From: Spirochaetia bacterium UBA6919 | GTDB lineage: Bacteria; Spirochaetota; UBA6919 | DNA: 64,000 bases | Assembly: GCA_002450905.1 (NCBI GenBank) | Contig: DKAT01000049.1 | Location: 22,434 to 86,433 of the forward strand | Reading direction: 5' to 3' | Shown: piece by piece, positions 8,767-17,744 of the stretch | How positions within the stretch are numbered: position 1 is the first letter of the stretch | Layout of the letters: each line of letters begins with the position of its first letter | The notes under the pieces: model-generated | Seen by the model: the letters and a program-made list of their open reading frames with translations, nothing else | The model's database searches: none | What the model was told of the DNA's origin: nothing | Translations under genes and position numbers: made by a program

Positions 8767-9825
8767 TCATTCAAATCTAAGAATAAGATATTGACTAACC
8801 TGATGAATTTCCTGTGATAATTTCCAGACCTCAAGAACTTGATTTGAAATCTCGGTTATTTCTTTTAACCCTTTCACCTGGAGTTTTTTAATAATTTCCC
8901 AATCATCTTTCTCAAAAAATAATCTAATATCCTCAAATAATGGAGGGTATATCTTATGAAACAAATTATCAAGAAAGGATAAATAAAATCCCAATAAAGA
9001 TTTATTTCTCTGTGAATAAATATAATTCAATGTCCCGTTCTCCGAAAAATCCGCCAATAAATCTTTTATACCACGAATATGTAATTCTGTATAGCGATCT
9101 TGAGATGCTTGCAAAACATCTAACCATTCCACCTTATTTTCTGATTCCAAAGCCTCAGCATACTCATGAATAATAAGCATCTCAGCAAGATCAAGGGATA
9201 ATTTCTCAATTCTATTATAGATTTCTTCCTGTGATAAATTCTTATCTCCAATCCCATAAGCCTTAAAGCTCTCAATCAAATGGATTTTATTCTGCTTGGT
9301 ACTGAGTTCCTGAGATTTCTCCCACAATAAATTACAAAGCATCTCCAGTCGGATAAATATATTCTTCCCCTGCACCATAGCAATAGAACTTCCCATATCC
9401 CGGCAAATTTCCTTATCCAGATACCAAATATGATACTCATTCATCATCTTATGCAATTTAATTTGAGCTATAGAAAATAAGGGCTTATGAAATAATCCAT
9501 AACCAGCACTATAAAACAAATTATGATCTATTAAAAACTCATTGATTTTCTCAATCTCAAAAGGGGAGTATGTATTGCTATCAATATCAATATCACAAAG
9601 AGAAGTTTCTTCTAATTCAACCCATAATGCTTCTCTCTCAGAAATCCAGGGTAAAATATCTTCATTTAGTATAGAATCCCATACTTTCAGCAAGTGCTCA
9701 TGCCGATAAAGCTCTCTCATCCTAAGAAGCATTCCGCAGATAGAATAATAACCCCAATACCCGGCATCGGATATATTGCAATTATGCTTCACTTGTACAA
9801 TTAATTTATCTAAGTCCAAGATCAC
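8767..9825 (-). CDS. Conserved protein of unknown function, Sfum_1244-like
   Basis: 352 residues, soluble, mostly helical, without signal peptide or membrane helix. The N-terminal stretch NCNISDAGYWGYYSICGMLL followed by RMRELYRHEHL recalls a protein family annotated in deltaproteobacteria as Sfum_1244 family; I give that from memory and with caution. Other conserved-looking parts are DKEICRDMGSSIAMVQGKN and the central IHEYAEALES. No catalytic motif is evident. It is convergent with the frameshifted gene, with only one base between the stops, and its start faces the promoter region of the motility operon. Confidence 0.6.
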   Translation of the reverse strand: MILDLDKLIVQVKHNCNISDAGYWGYYSICGMLLRMRELYRHEHLLKVWDSILNEDILPWISEREALWVELEETSLCDIDIDSNTYSPFEIEKINEFLIDHNLFYSAGYGLFHKPLFSIAQIKLHKMMNEYHIWYLDKEICRDMGSSIAMVQGKNIFIRLEMLCNLLWEKSQELSTKQNKIHLIESFKAYGIGDKNLSQEEIYNRIEKLSLDLAEMLIIHEYAEALESENKVEWLDVLQASQDRYTELHIRGIKDLLADFSENGTLNYIYSQRNKSLLGFYLSFLDNLFHKIYPPLFEDIRLFFEKDDWEIIKKLQVKGLKEITEISNQVLEVWKLSQEIHQVSQYLILRFE

Positions 9826-9947
9826 ACCACGATGTATTATTTTTTTAAATAAGTCTATTGAATATAATTTGATGATTCGATGATAAAATAAATAACAAAT
9901 ATTCTAAGGATAAACAAGCAGAAAAATCATAGTTTTAGAAAAAAATA

Positions 9948-9974
9948 TTAATGAATTATAAATTCTGCCGAAAG
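9948..9974 (+). promoter_or_regulatory. Possible sigma-28-type promoter of the motility operon
   Basis: TTAA, 15 bases, then GCCGAAAG at 9967-9974 resembles the flagellar sigma-28 consensus (TAAA-N15-GCCGATAA). It stands 43 bases upstream of flgB, and the operon itself encodes a FliA-type sigma factor. The match is partial and no transcript end is known, so this is a candidate only. Confidence 0.4.
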
Positions 9975-10017
9975 ATCAACGAGAAGCATCCTTCAAAGGA
10001 AATCAAGGAGATTCAAA

Positions 10018-10437
10018 ATGTTTTTAGACAGTAGCTTCATGAAAACTCAATTTATTTTAAATAAAGCATTACAGGCTGAAACCATGCGTTTCACGGTAAT
10101 CAGTGATAACATCGCAAATGTAAATACACCAAATTTCAAAAGATCCGATGTTACCTTTGAGAGCCAATTACAAAGAGCTTTGGAAAGTGAAAATCCTTAT
10201 CCATTCAAAGCATCAAGAACACATGAAAAACATATTCCTTTCTACCAGCCGATAGACTATAGAACAGTATCTCCAAAGGTTAATCTGGAATACAATACAG
10301 TAAATCGAAATGATAAAAATAATGTTGACATTGATAAAGAACTCGTGGATGCGGCTAAAAGTACAATGAGGTTTAATGCCTATTCATCCTTATTATCAAG
10401 ACAGTTTAAAAAAATCGGATTACTACTAAGGGGGTAA
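10018..10437 (+). CDS. flgB: Flagellar proximal rod protein FlgB
   Basis: 139 residues, the usual size. FlgB forms the first segment of the rod in the periplasmic flagellar basal body. The N-terminal rod-family signature is clear (RFTVISDNIANVNTPNFKR), and the C-terminal amphipathic helix DKELVDAAKSTMRFNAYSSL is present. RBS AAGGAG lies 9 bases before the ATG. It is the first gene of the large motility operon; flgC follows after 6 bases. Confidence 0.96.
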   Translation: MFLDSSFMKTQFILNKALQAETMRFTVISDNIANVNTPNFKRSDVTFESQLQRALESENPYPFKASRTHEKHIPFYQPIDYRTVSPKVNLEYNTVNRNDKNNVDIDKELVDAAKSTMRFNAYSSLLSRQFKKIGLLLRG

Positions 10438-10443
10438 TAAAAT

Positions 10444-10902
10444 ATGGGATTATTTAGTGCGCTGAATATTAGTGGATCAGGTCTGACAGCTCAACGTCTT
10501 TCAATGGATGTTATAGCAAACAATATCGCCAACGTGAATTCCACAAGAACACCAGAAGGCGGACCATTTCGCAGAAGCAAAGTGATCATGAGACCAAGGA
10601 GTGAGAGATGGAATTTCAAATCACATTTCCTTCCAAAAGCACTGGAAAATCATCCTGGTCAGGGTGTACGGGTACTACGTGTGGTAAAGGATTCCAAGCC
10701 TCTTCTAATGAAATATGATCCTACCCATCCCGATGCAATAGGTTTCGGACCTAAAAAAGGATATGTAGAACTTCCAAATGTCAATATAGTAGAAGAAATG
10801 GTGGATATGATTGCCGCAACAAGAGCTTATGAAGCCAATGTCAATATAATGAATTCCAGTAAGCAAATGTTCAACAGAGCACTAGAAATAGGAGTTCGTT
10901 AA
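10444..10902 (+). CDS. flgC: Flagellar proximal rod protein FlgC
   Basis: 152 residues. Rod component that stacks on FlgB. It begins with the rod/hook family motif (LTAQRLSMDVIANNIANVNS) and ends with the conserved helix EEMVDMIAATRAYEANVNIM and a short basic tail, full length for the family. It sits 6 bases after flgB and 71 bases before fliE, with a G-rich RBS. Confidence 0.96.
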   Translation: MGLFSALNISGSGLTAQRLSMDVIANNIANVNSTRTPEGGPFRRSKVIMRPRSERWNFKSHFLPKALENHPGQGVRVLRVVKDSKPLLMKYDPTHPDAIGFGPKKGYVELPNVNIVEEMVDMIAATRAYEANVNIMNSSKQMFNRALEIGVR

Positions 10903-10973
10903 TAGTTCTTCAGGGACAGCTTATTGAATCATACTAATACATAAAACTATTTGTAATAAACAAAGGAGAAATC

Positions 10974-11279
10974 ATGACAGTATCATTTCATAATCCAGCA
11001 GCATTTTTTACACAAAATCCAGATATAGCACCTGTAAGACTGGGTGAAACAAATGTAGTGGAGAGCTTTGGAAAGGTTCTAAGCAAAGCACTTGGGGAAG
11101 TTAACAGTCTGCAAAACCAATCCGATAAAATGGTTCAGATGATGATTACTCATCCTGATAAAGTTAATATTCACGATGTGACAACCCTTATGAGTCAGGC
11201 AGAAATGTCGTTGTCAATGACAAAAGTTGTTACTGATAGAGTGATCAATGCATATAGAGAGATCACAAACTTGAGATAA
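10974..11279 (+). CDS. fliE: Flagellar hook-basal body protein FliE
   Basis: 101 residues, normal size. FliE joins the MS ring to the rod. The C-terminal part has the family pattern VNIHDVTTLMSQAEMSLSM followed by TKVVTDRVINAYREITNL. RBS AAAGGAG precedes the ATG at 10974. A 219-base noncoding gap follows before fliF. Confidence 0.93.
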   Translation: MTVSFHNPAAFFTQNPDIAPVRLGETNVVESFGKVLSKALGEVNSLQNQSDKMVQMMITHPDKVNIHDVTTLMSQAEMSLSMTKVVTDRVINAYREITNLR

Positions 11280-11284
11280 AAAAG

Positions 11285-11322
11285 GTTTAGGGATAATTAG
11301 TTAATTAAATCCTGAACTAAAC
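11285..11322 (+). repeat. Hairpin downstream of fliE
   Basis: GTTTAGGGAT pairs with ATCC and CTAAAC, with a 4-base bulge (TGAA) on the 3' side. It begins 6 bases after the fliE stop, has no following T-run, and may stabilise or process the flgB-flgC-fliE message within the operon rather than end it. Confidence 0.35.
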
Positions 11323-11498
11323 AAAGAATCAGAGAAGATGGATTCTTGAATATTCGGAAGAATTCATCTATTTTCAATAATTATAAACACATTTTGGTAA
11401 TTTGAATAAAATATATTCAGAGATAATTTTTTTTCTCGATAATTAAAAATATTTTAAAAATTATAAATATACCTGAATCAATTGGCAGGGAGGGGTTC

Positions 11499-13238
11499 AT
11501 GCCTGAGTTTCTAAAAAAGTTTATAAACCAAACTAAAGGGCTTTTTTCTAAATTATCGAAGGTCCAAAAATTAATTATTATTTCGGTGGTTATCGTAATC
11601 GTTGGAGCCATCATTTTTACGATCTTCTCTACATCAAAGCCTGATAGGGTCCTTCTTTATAAAAATGGTTTAAAGAAAGCTGATTTTGACAGAGTCAAAG
11701 GCAAATTGGATATCCTCAAAGTTGATTACAAGGCAGAACCAGATAAAGGTCTTATTTCTGTTGATAATGATGAGATTGCAACTAAATTAAGAGCTCAGCT
11801 TGGACTTGAAGGCGTTGTTAAAGATGTTCATGGTTTCGAACTCTTCGATAATCCCAAGTTCACAACAACCGATTTCGAACGAAAGGTAAACCTCCGCAGA
11901 GCCATCACTGGAAATATGAAGCGTCACCTCGAAGCCCTGGATGACATTGAAAAAGCAGAGGTCACCATATCATTCCCTGAAACAGAGCCATTTTATACTA
12001 GAGAAAAAGAGCAAAATCCCCTAACAGCCGCAGTTGTCATTACCCCATCACGTGATTCTGACCTCAGAGAAAACAAAAAGAAAATTAAAGGGATTAGAGA
12101 CCTCATTGCTAAAAGTGTTAATGGTTTGAAACCTGAAAATGTCATTATCACAGATCATACGGGGACAGTCCTCACAGACAAATTAAGCGAATCCGATGAT
12201 GAAGCACAAATTGCTAAAGCTAAAAAACAATTAAAGTTAACAGAAGATTTACGTAAAAGATATATCAATGATGTCCGACGTCTCTTGGTTAGATCATTAT
12301 CAAAAGATCGTTACGAAGTCACAGTCAATCTAAGTCTCGACTGGTCAAGCCAGGATAAGTCTAAAGAAGAAGTTTTACCCGTAGTTTTAAGAAAAAGAGA
12401 TCCAAACAAATCATACGATGATTCAAAGGTTATTCCAAGCGTTCCTCGTTCAAGATCAGTGACTAAAGAGAAATTTCGCTCTCCCTCATTTATTCCAGAG
12501 GGACCTGTGTCGACAGAGCCCAATGTCGGACCTGGATCAAGAGAATTAGTTGATCAAAATTCAAACTACGAAAGAACACAACAAATTGAAAACAATGAAT
12601 TTGGTAAAGAGTTCACCCAGGAGAAATCCGCACCCTACAGGGTCAAGAAAGTCACCATAGCAGTGGTTGTCGACGAACCCTATTTCCTAAAAAAAGATAA
12701 TAAGGGAAAAATCGATTTAGTAGAAGGGTCTGTCGTTCCAATATATGCTTCTGAAAACACGAAAAACCCAAATGAATTTAAAAGATATCAGGCAGATATC
12801 AGACAGTTTGAAGACCTCTTGAAAAGCTCAATTGCCTATGATACAAGAAACAAAGAAGTATCTGTAAAAGGTCTTAGATTTGACAGAAAAAAAGAATTCG
12901 ACCAATTATCATCTGATTTAGTTAAAGAACGTGAAATGTGGGACAGAATCTTAATAGGATTATTTGTCTTTCTCGCAGTTGTAGTTAGTATCATAGTATT
13001 TAGATTGTATATGAGAGCAAGAGACCGCAGAAGAAGAGCCAAAGAAGAACAATTGGCAAGAGAGCAACAAGCTATGCGTGAAGCAGCTCTACTCGCTGCT
13101 GAAAAAGAGGGGCTTACTCTGGATATAGCTCCTGAAGACAAAGCTCGTCTTGAAATGCAGGAAAACGCTATTAATCTGGCAAGAGAACGTCCAGAGGAAG
13201 TGGCCCAGTTGGTACGTACATGGCTGGTTGAAGATTAA
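11499..13238 (+). CDS. fliF: Flagellar MS-ring protein FliF
   Basis: 579 residues. Builds the membrane MS ring on which the export gate and rotor assemble. Membrane helices are at about 25-46 and 483-503, with the YscJ/FliF ring-building domains between them (VLLYKNGLKKADFDRVKGKL; LRRAITGNMKRHLEALDDIE). The cytoplasmic tail ends in the conserved FliG-binding segment NLARERPEEVAQLVRTWLVE, so a FliG must be made even though its gene is missing next door. RBS GGGAGGGG precedes the ATG. Confidence 0.96.
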   Translation: MPEFLKKFINQTKGLFSKLSKVQKLIIISVVIVIVGAIIFTIFSTSKPDRVLLYKNGLKKADFDRVKGKLDILKVDYKAEPDKGLISVDNDEIATKLRAQLGLEGVVKDVHGFELFDNPKFTTTDFERKVNLRRAITGNMKRHLEALDDIEKAEVTISFPETEPFYTREKEQNPLTAAVVITPSRDSDLRENKKKIKGIRDLIAKSVNGLKPENVIITDHTGTVLTDKLSESDDEAQIAKAKKQLKLTEDLRKRYINDVRRLLVRSLSKDRYEVTVNLSLDWSSQDKSKEEVLPVVLRKRDPNKSYDDSKVIPSVPRSRSVTKEKFRSPSFIPEGPVSTEPNVGPGSRELVDQNSNYERTQQIENNEFGKEFTQEKSAPYRVKKVTIAVVVDEPYFLKKDNKGKIDLVEGSVVPIYASENTKNPNEFKRYQADIRQFEDLLKSSIAYDTRNKEVSVKGLRFDRKKEFDQLSSDLVKEREMWDRILIGLFVFLAVVVSIIVFRLYMRARDRRRRAKEEQLAREQQAMREAALLAAEKEGLTLDIAPEDKARLEMQENAINLARERPEEVAQLVRTWLVED

Positions 13239-13360
13239 CAACTTGTCGATAAATATAAAATATTTTACATTTTAAGGATATTACATTTAATTTTAAAGTT
13301 TCATAAATGAGAGATTATATACTAAAACTCTTTTAAAAATAGATATCTAGCAATCAACGC

Positions 13361-13389
13361 TGTCATGGTGAGGTTCTCGAACCATGACA
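13361..13389. repeat. Perfect 9-bp inverted repeat in the fliF-fliH gap
   Basis: TGTCATGGT and ACCATGACA are perfectly complementary around an 11-base loop, and an overlapping alternative dyad GGTTCTCGAACC lies inside. It stands in the 260-base noncoding gap (13239-13498) where spirochaete operons usually carry fliG. No T-run follows, so it looks more like an RNA-processing or attenuation hairpin, or a protein site, than a terminator. Confidence 0.5.
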
Positions 13390-13498
13390 CACAAAGGATT
13401 TCAAATATAAAAGACTATCAGTATAAATAAAAAATAAGCTAATGACTTATTAAACTCAATAAATTGAATTAGAAAGTAATTTTCACGGAGGTTTTGCA

Positions 13499-14413
13499 AT
13501 GTCCAAACATGTTTTCAAGAGTATAAGTATCAAAGATATAGGGAAGCCCCTTACGATTACCCCAGGTGTTTTTGAGTCTCCTGAACTTAAAAAATTGGCT
13601 GAACAGGAAGAAAAAGCTCAAACTGATTTGGGAACTTCTCTGGAAGAACTAGAAATCGAACTCGAAGAAAAAAGACGCAAAGCTGAACAAGAAATTACAC
13701 AAAAAAAAGAAATCTTGGAAAAAGAAGTTGACCAAACAAAGCGGGATGCTGAAAACTGGGCCTTCGATAAAGTTAAAGAAGCAAATGAGTCATACGATAA
13801 TAAAATTAAAGAAGCCGAAGTAATAGCAAATAAAAAAATTGCTGAAGCTCAGGAAGAAGCCGAAAAAATACTGAAAAATGCCACCGACGAAGCCTCTCAG
13901 AAAGAAGAGGAGGCAAGAAAGAATGGATATGAAACTGGTCATGAAGAGGGATATACAGCTGGAAAAGAAGAAGTTGATCGACTCATCGCAAGATTGAATA
14001 TTATCTTATCTTCAGTTATTAAAAAAAGAAATCAGATCATTGACGAAGCTGAATCGCAAATCATTGATATCGTTATCACAATCGCCAGAAAAGTCGTAAA
14101 ATCCATTTCTGAAAATCAAAAACGTGTTGTATATGATAATATCACTGAAGCCCTCAAGAAATTAAAGGGTCGTGCAGAAATCACAATTCGCGTAAATACT
14201 GAAGATTTACAAATGACCACGAAACATAAAAAAGAATTTATCCAGATGGTAGAGGGAATCGAGCAGGTACGTATCCTCGAAGACAATACAGTAGATAAGG
14301 GAGGATGTTATATCAGCACAGAATTTGGTTCTATAGATGCAAGAATATCCACTCAGTTATCTGAAATTGAAGAACAGATTAAAAAAGTTACTCCATTGAA
14401 AGAAGAAATCTAA
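13499..14413 (+). CDS. fliH: Flagellar export regulator FliH
   Basis: 304 residues, of the long spirochaete form. A short conserved N-terminus (MSKHVFKSISIKDIGKP) is followed by a long Lys/Glu coiled coil at about 40-150 and a C-terminal FliH/HrpE domain (RNQIIDEAESQIIDIVITIA; KGGCYISTEFGSIDARIST). FliH holds and restrains the FliI ATPase at the export gate. RBS CGGAGG precedes the ATG; fliI follows after 24 bases. Confidence 0.9.
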   Translation: MSKHVFKSISIKDIGKPLTITPGVFESPELKKLAEQEEKAQTDLGTSLEELEIELEEKRRKAEQEITQKKEILEKEVDQTKRDAENWAFDKVKEANESYDNKIKEAEVIANKKIAEAQEEAEKILKNATDEASQKEEEARKNGYETGHEEGYTAGKEEVDRLIARLNIILSSVIKKRNQIIDEAESQIIDIVITIARKVVKSISENQKRVVYDNITEALKKLKGRAEITIRVNTEDLQMTTKHKKEFIQMVEGIEQVRILEDNTVDKGGCYISTEFGSIDARISTQLSEIEEQIKKVTPLKEEI

Positions 14414-14437
14414 AACACGTCATAAAATGAGGATAGG

Positions 14438-15823
14438 ATGGGAGTTTTCACCAAATATGCAAATATCATAGATCGTGTTGAAACCATTAAAAATATTGGC
14501 AAGGTGGATCAGGTTATCGGATTGACTATCGAGTGTATTGGTCCTCCCACAGAGCTTGGAGAAATGTGTACTATCCTCGTTGATGATAGAGAAATCCTTG
14601 CAGAAGTTGTTGGTTTCAAAAATAAAAAAGTGATCATCATGCCCTATGATGATATTGAAAGTATACGCCCAGGTTGTGATGTAATTGCATCGGGGAGTGG
14701 TTTAAAAATCTCTATGAGTAATGATCTCCTTGGACGTGTCTTAAATGGCATTGGAATGCCTATCGATGGCAAAGAAGAAATATTTTCAAATGAATTATAT
14801 TCTATATATAACACGCCTCCAAAAGCTCTTGACCGTAAAAGAATTCTCACCCCCATTTCCACAGGGATAAAAGTGATTGATGGTCTATTGACAGTTGGTG
14901 AAGGTCAGAGAATAGGTATTTTCGCTGGAACAGGTGTTGGGAAAAGCACTCTACTTGGGATGATAGCTCGACATTGCTACTCAGATGTCAATGTAATAGG
15001 GCTTGTGGGTGAAAGAAGTCGTGAGGTTCGCGATTTCATTGAAAAAGATCTAGGCGAAGAGGGATTAAGACGTTCTGTAATAGTGGTTGCGACCTCTGAT
15101 ACATCACCGCTCATGAGAATCAAAGCAGCTTATGTTACGACGACCATTGCGGAATACTTTAGAGATCAGGGAAAAAAGGTTATTTTGATGATGGATAGTG
15201 TCACACGATTTGCCAGGGCACAAAGAGAGATTGGTTTGGCTATCGGTGAGCCACCCACCACAAGAGGATATACTCCATCGGTCTATTCTCTTATTCCAAA
15301 ACTAATTGAGAGAACAGGAACCTCAAAACTAGGCACGATTACGGGATTTTATTCTGTGTTGGTTGAGGGGGATGATTTCAATGAACCAGTTTCCGATAAC
15401 GTTAGAGGGGTATTAGATGGACACATCGCCCTTTCAAGACCCCTTGCTGCAAAGGCATATTATCCTGCAGTTGATATTTTAAGTAGTATCAGCCGACTTG
15501 CGAATGACGTTGTGTCCTCAAGATGTATACGTCATGCAAATAAAATAAAGGAAATTGTAGCAGTTTATCGAGAGGCAGAGGATCTTATTAATATTGGTGC
15601 CTATGTTAAGGGAAGTAATAAGAAAATTGACTATGCAATATCGATGATTGAAAAGATCAATGAGTTATTCAAGCAGGGGATCCCTGATTATCTCCCTATA
15701 GAAGAAACTTTCACAAGGATCTTTGAACTTTTCGGGGAAGAAAGATTTGATATGGAATTGGATTTACCTGCATATCAGCCATATGAACCGGTAAATAGTT
15801 TAAATATCTCAGAAGAAGAATAA
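14438..15823 (+). CDS. fliI: Flagellum-specific ATPase FliI
   Basis: 461 residues. F1-beta-like ATPase that feeds substrates to the type III export gate. Walker A GIFAGTGVGKSTLLG, catalytic GERSREVRDFIE, Walker B KVILMMDSVTRFARAQREIG and the GEPPTTRGYTPSVYSLIPKL stretch typical of flagellar/type III ATPases are all intact. It lies between fliH and fliJ, its complex partners. Confidence 0.97.
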   Translation: MGVFTKYANIIDRVETIKNIGKVDQVIGLTIECIGPPTELGEMCTILVDDREILAEVVGFKNKKVIIMPYDDIESIRPGCDVIASGSGLKISMSNDLLGRVLNGIGMPIDGKEEIFSNELYSIYNTPPKALDRKRILTPISTGIKVIDGLLTVGEGQRIGIFAGTGVGKSTLLGMIARHCYSDVNVIGLVGERSREVRDFIEKDLGEEGLRRSVIVVATSDTSPLMRIKAAYVTTTIAEYFRDQGKKVILMMDSVTRFARAQREIGLAIGEPPTTRGYTPSVYSLIPKLIERTGTSKLGTITGFYSVLVEGDDFNEPVSDNVRGVLDGHIALSRPLAAKAYYPAVDILSSISRLANDVVSSRCIRHANKIKEIVAVYREAEDLINIGAYVKGSNKKIDYAISMIEKINELFKQGIPDYLPIEETFTRIFELFGEERFDMELDLPAYQPYEPVNSLNISEEE

Positions 15824-15832
15824 TAACTAACT

Positions 15833-16303
15833 ATGAAACGTTTTAATTTTCGTTTACAAAGAATATTAGATTATCGTAACCACCTTGAAAAAGAGGAATT
15901 AAACAATTTTGCAAAAGTTCTTGGTGAATATGTACAGATAGAAAATACCATCGAACAGGCTCACAATGAGAAAGATAGGATCCTTCTTGAAAGTGAAACC
16001 TTCATCAAAAGAGGGGATACCAGCTTATTTTATTATAGGGAAATGGCTCGAAAAGGATTATCTGTCAAAATGAAAAATTTTAATAAAAAATTACAGGAAA
16101 AAGCCGTTCCTTTAAATCAGGCGAGAGAAAAATTAATATCAGCAAGAAAATCTCGCAAAACATTAGATATATTAAAAGATAAGGCGATTGTTAAATACAA
16201 TGAAGATTTAAATAAGGAAGAACAATTTGACCTGGACGAATTTGGAAACACATCCCATATGAGAGATGGTTTCCTAAAAAACCGGAATGCTCAGATAGAA
16301 TAA
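15833..16303 (+). CDS. fliJ: Flagellar export protein FliJ
   Basis: 156 residues, almost entirely charged coiled coil, beginning FNFRLQRILDYRNHLEKEEL, which is the typical FliJ start. FliJ is the stalk-like subunit of the FliI ATPase ring. The assignment rests on the N-terminal motif, size, helical nature and the place 10 bases after fliI. Confidence 0.88.
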   Translation: MKRFNFRLQRILDYRNHLEKEELNNFAKVLGEYVQIENTIEQAHNEKDRILLESETFIKRGDTSLFYYREMARKGLSVKMKNFNKKLQEKAVPLNQAREKLISARKSRKTLDILKDKAIVKYNEDLNKEEQFDLDEFGNTSHMRDGFLKNRNAQIE

Positions 16304-16329
16304 AAATTAATAGCCTACAGGAGAAAAAA

Positions 16330-16971
16330 ATGACTGGGATACAAGAAGTCTTATCAAGAATTGAAGAAATACAATCTATGATGAAATCTGTCCAAGCTCC
16401 AATGTTAAAACGTTTTCAGCAAATGCAGGAGCTTAAGGCAGGAAAATTTAAGGAAACTATGAACAATTCCATCAATAAACAAAGTAATATCAGTGAAAAT
16501 CAAAATTTAACTAAAGCTGAAAACACTAATTCTATTGAAAGACTCAAAAATACTATTCCTACTAATCATTTTTCATCCAACCAGGATTTTTCTCCCATTA
16601 TCAAAGAGGCAAGTGAAAAATTCGGTGTCCCGCAATCCCTTATTAAAGCTGTTATACAACAAGAGTCATCATATAATCCAAGAGCTGTATCATGGGCTGG
16701 TGCAAAAGGTCTCATGCAATTAATGCCTCAAACAGCTAATGCTTATGGTGTTAAAGATATTTTTGACCCAAAACAAAACGTCTTTGCTGGGACAAAACAT
16801 TTAAGAGATCTTCTGGAATACTTTAACGGGGATTTGAAACTTACCTTGGCTTCCTATAATGCTGGTATAAAAAGAGTTCTTCAGTCAGGGGGTGTCCCGA
16901 ATATCAATGAAACTCAAAATTATGTTCGTAATGTAATTGGTATTTATCAAAATTTAGAGAAAAATAAATAA
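16330..16971 (+). CDS. Lytic transglycosylase (SLT domain) within the motility operon
   Basis: 213 residues. The N-terminal 90 are a polar linker (GIQEVLSRIEEIQSMMKS at the start); the C-terminal 115 form a goose-type lytic transglycosylase domain with catalytic Glu in IKAVIQQESSYNP, then SWAGAKGLMQLMPQTA, FDPKQNVFAGTKHL and LASYNAGIKRV. It should cleave peptidoglycan to let the rod pass or to make room for periplasmic filaments. No classical signal peptide is visible, so it may be exported through the flagellar gate. RBS AGGAG precedes the ATG. Confidence 0.88.
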   Translation: MTGIQEVLSRIEEIQSMMKSVQAPMLKRFQQMQELKAGKFKETMNNSINKQSNISENQNLTKAENTNSIERLKNTIPTNHFSSNQDFSPIIKEASEKFGVPQSLIKAVIQQESSYNPRAVSWAGAKGLMQLMPQTANAYGVKDIFDPKQNVFAGTKHLRDLLEYFNGDLKLTLASYNAGIKRVLQSGGVPNINETQNYVRNVIGIYQNLEKNK

Positions 16972-16990
16972 ATACAGGAGTGATACTTAA

Positions 16991-17665
16991 ATGAAACAAT
17001 CAAATAGTATTCGCATAATTATATGGATTTTTATCATATTATTCCTTCTAGCAGGTATATTTTTTATCCTCGAATATTTTAATATTTGGTCTGTTTCCAG
17101 TTACTACACAAAATGGTTTGGTACAGATAAAGCACCTACTGCAAAAGTTGAAGACCCTCTCCTTCTTGAAAAAGAGGAATTAATGAAAGCTAAAATGAGT
17201 TTGGATCAAAGAGCAAAAATAATAGAAGCAAGAGATATCAATCTGAAAAAGATGCAAAAGGAATATGACCAGCTTATTCTTACTCTCAAAACAAAAAAAG
17301 ATCAGATTGCAAAGCAGATGGAGAGTATAGAACAGTCAAAGCAGGAAGAGGAGAGTCGTGACAAGAAAATAAAATATTTATCAGATAAATTAAGTAATAT
17401 GCCCCCAGAACAGGCTGTTCGTATTATTGAAGGTCTGGATACTCTTCTAGTTATTGAAATATTTAAGCAAATGGATAAAGATGCGGCTGAAGCAGGAAGA
17501 CAATCAATTGTAAATTATTTATTATCATTAATTGCTGCCCCATCAGGAGAAAATGCAGGAGAAATGCCTGGGGGAAGGAATAATCCTAAAAAGGCTCAGG
17601 AAATACTAAAATATATCTCTAAATTCCCTGATGAACTAATCAGGAAAGATGATAATAAGCAATAG
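16991..17665 (+). CDS. flbB: Motility protein FlbB (MotE-like)
   Basis: 224 residues: one membrane helix at about 9-28, a coiled coil at about 55-130, then an MgtE-N/MotE-like helical domain (NMPPEQAVRIIEGLDTLLVI; EIFKQMDKDAAEAGRQSIVN). In Borrelia FlbB is the base of the periplasmic collar around the motor. The location between the fliJ region and fliK matches the spirochaete operon. RBS CAGGAG. Confidence 0.88.
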   Translation: MKQSNSIRIIIWIFIILFLLAGIFFILEYFNIWSVSSYYTKWFGTDKAPTAKVEDPLLLEKEELMKAKMSLDQRAKIIEARDINLKKMQKEYDQLILTLKTKKDQIAKQMESIEQSKQEEESRDKKIKYLSDKLSNMPPEQAVRIIEGLDTLLVIEIFKQMDKDAAEAGRQSIVNYLLSLIAAPSGENAGEMPGGRNNPKKAQEILKYISKFPDELIRKDDNKQ

Positions 17666-17744
17666 AATTTTATTGCTTTAAGGAAAAAAAGATTAATCTG
17701 CTTCCCTAAAATGATCGAAATTTAAACAGTCCATGGAGGATATT

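Noticed and set aside
13239..13498. Possible fliG remnant between fliF and fliH
   Set aside because: All frames are broken by frequent stops and nothing resembles FliG motifs, so no pseudogene is called.
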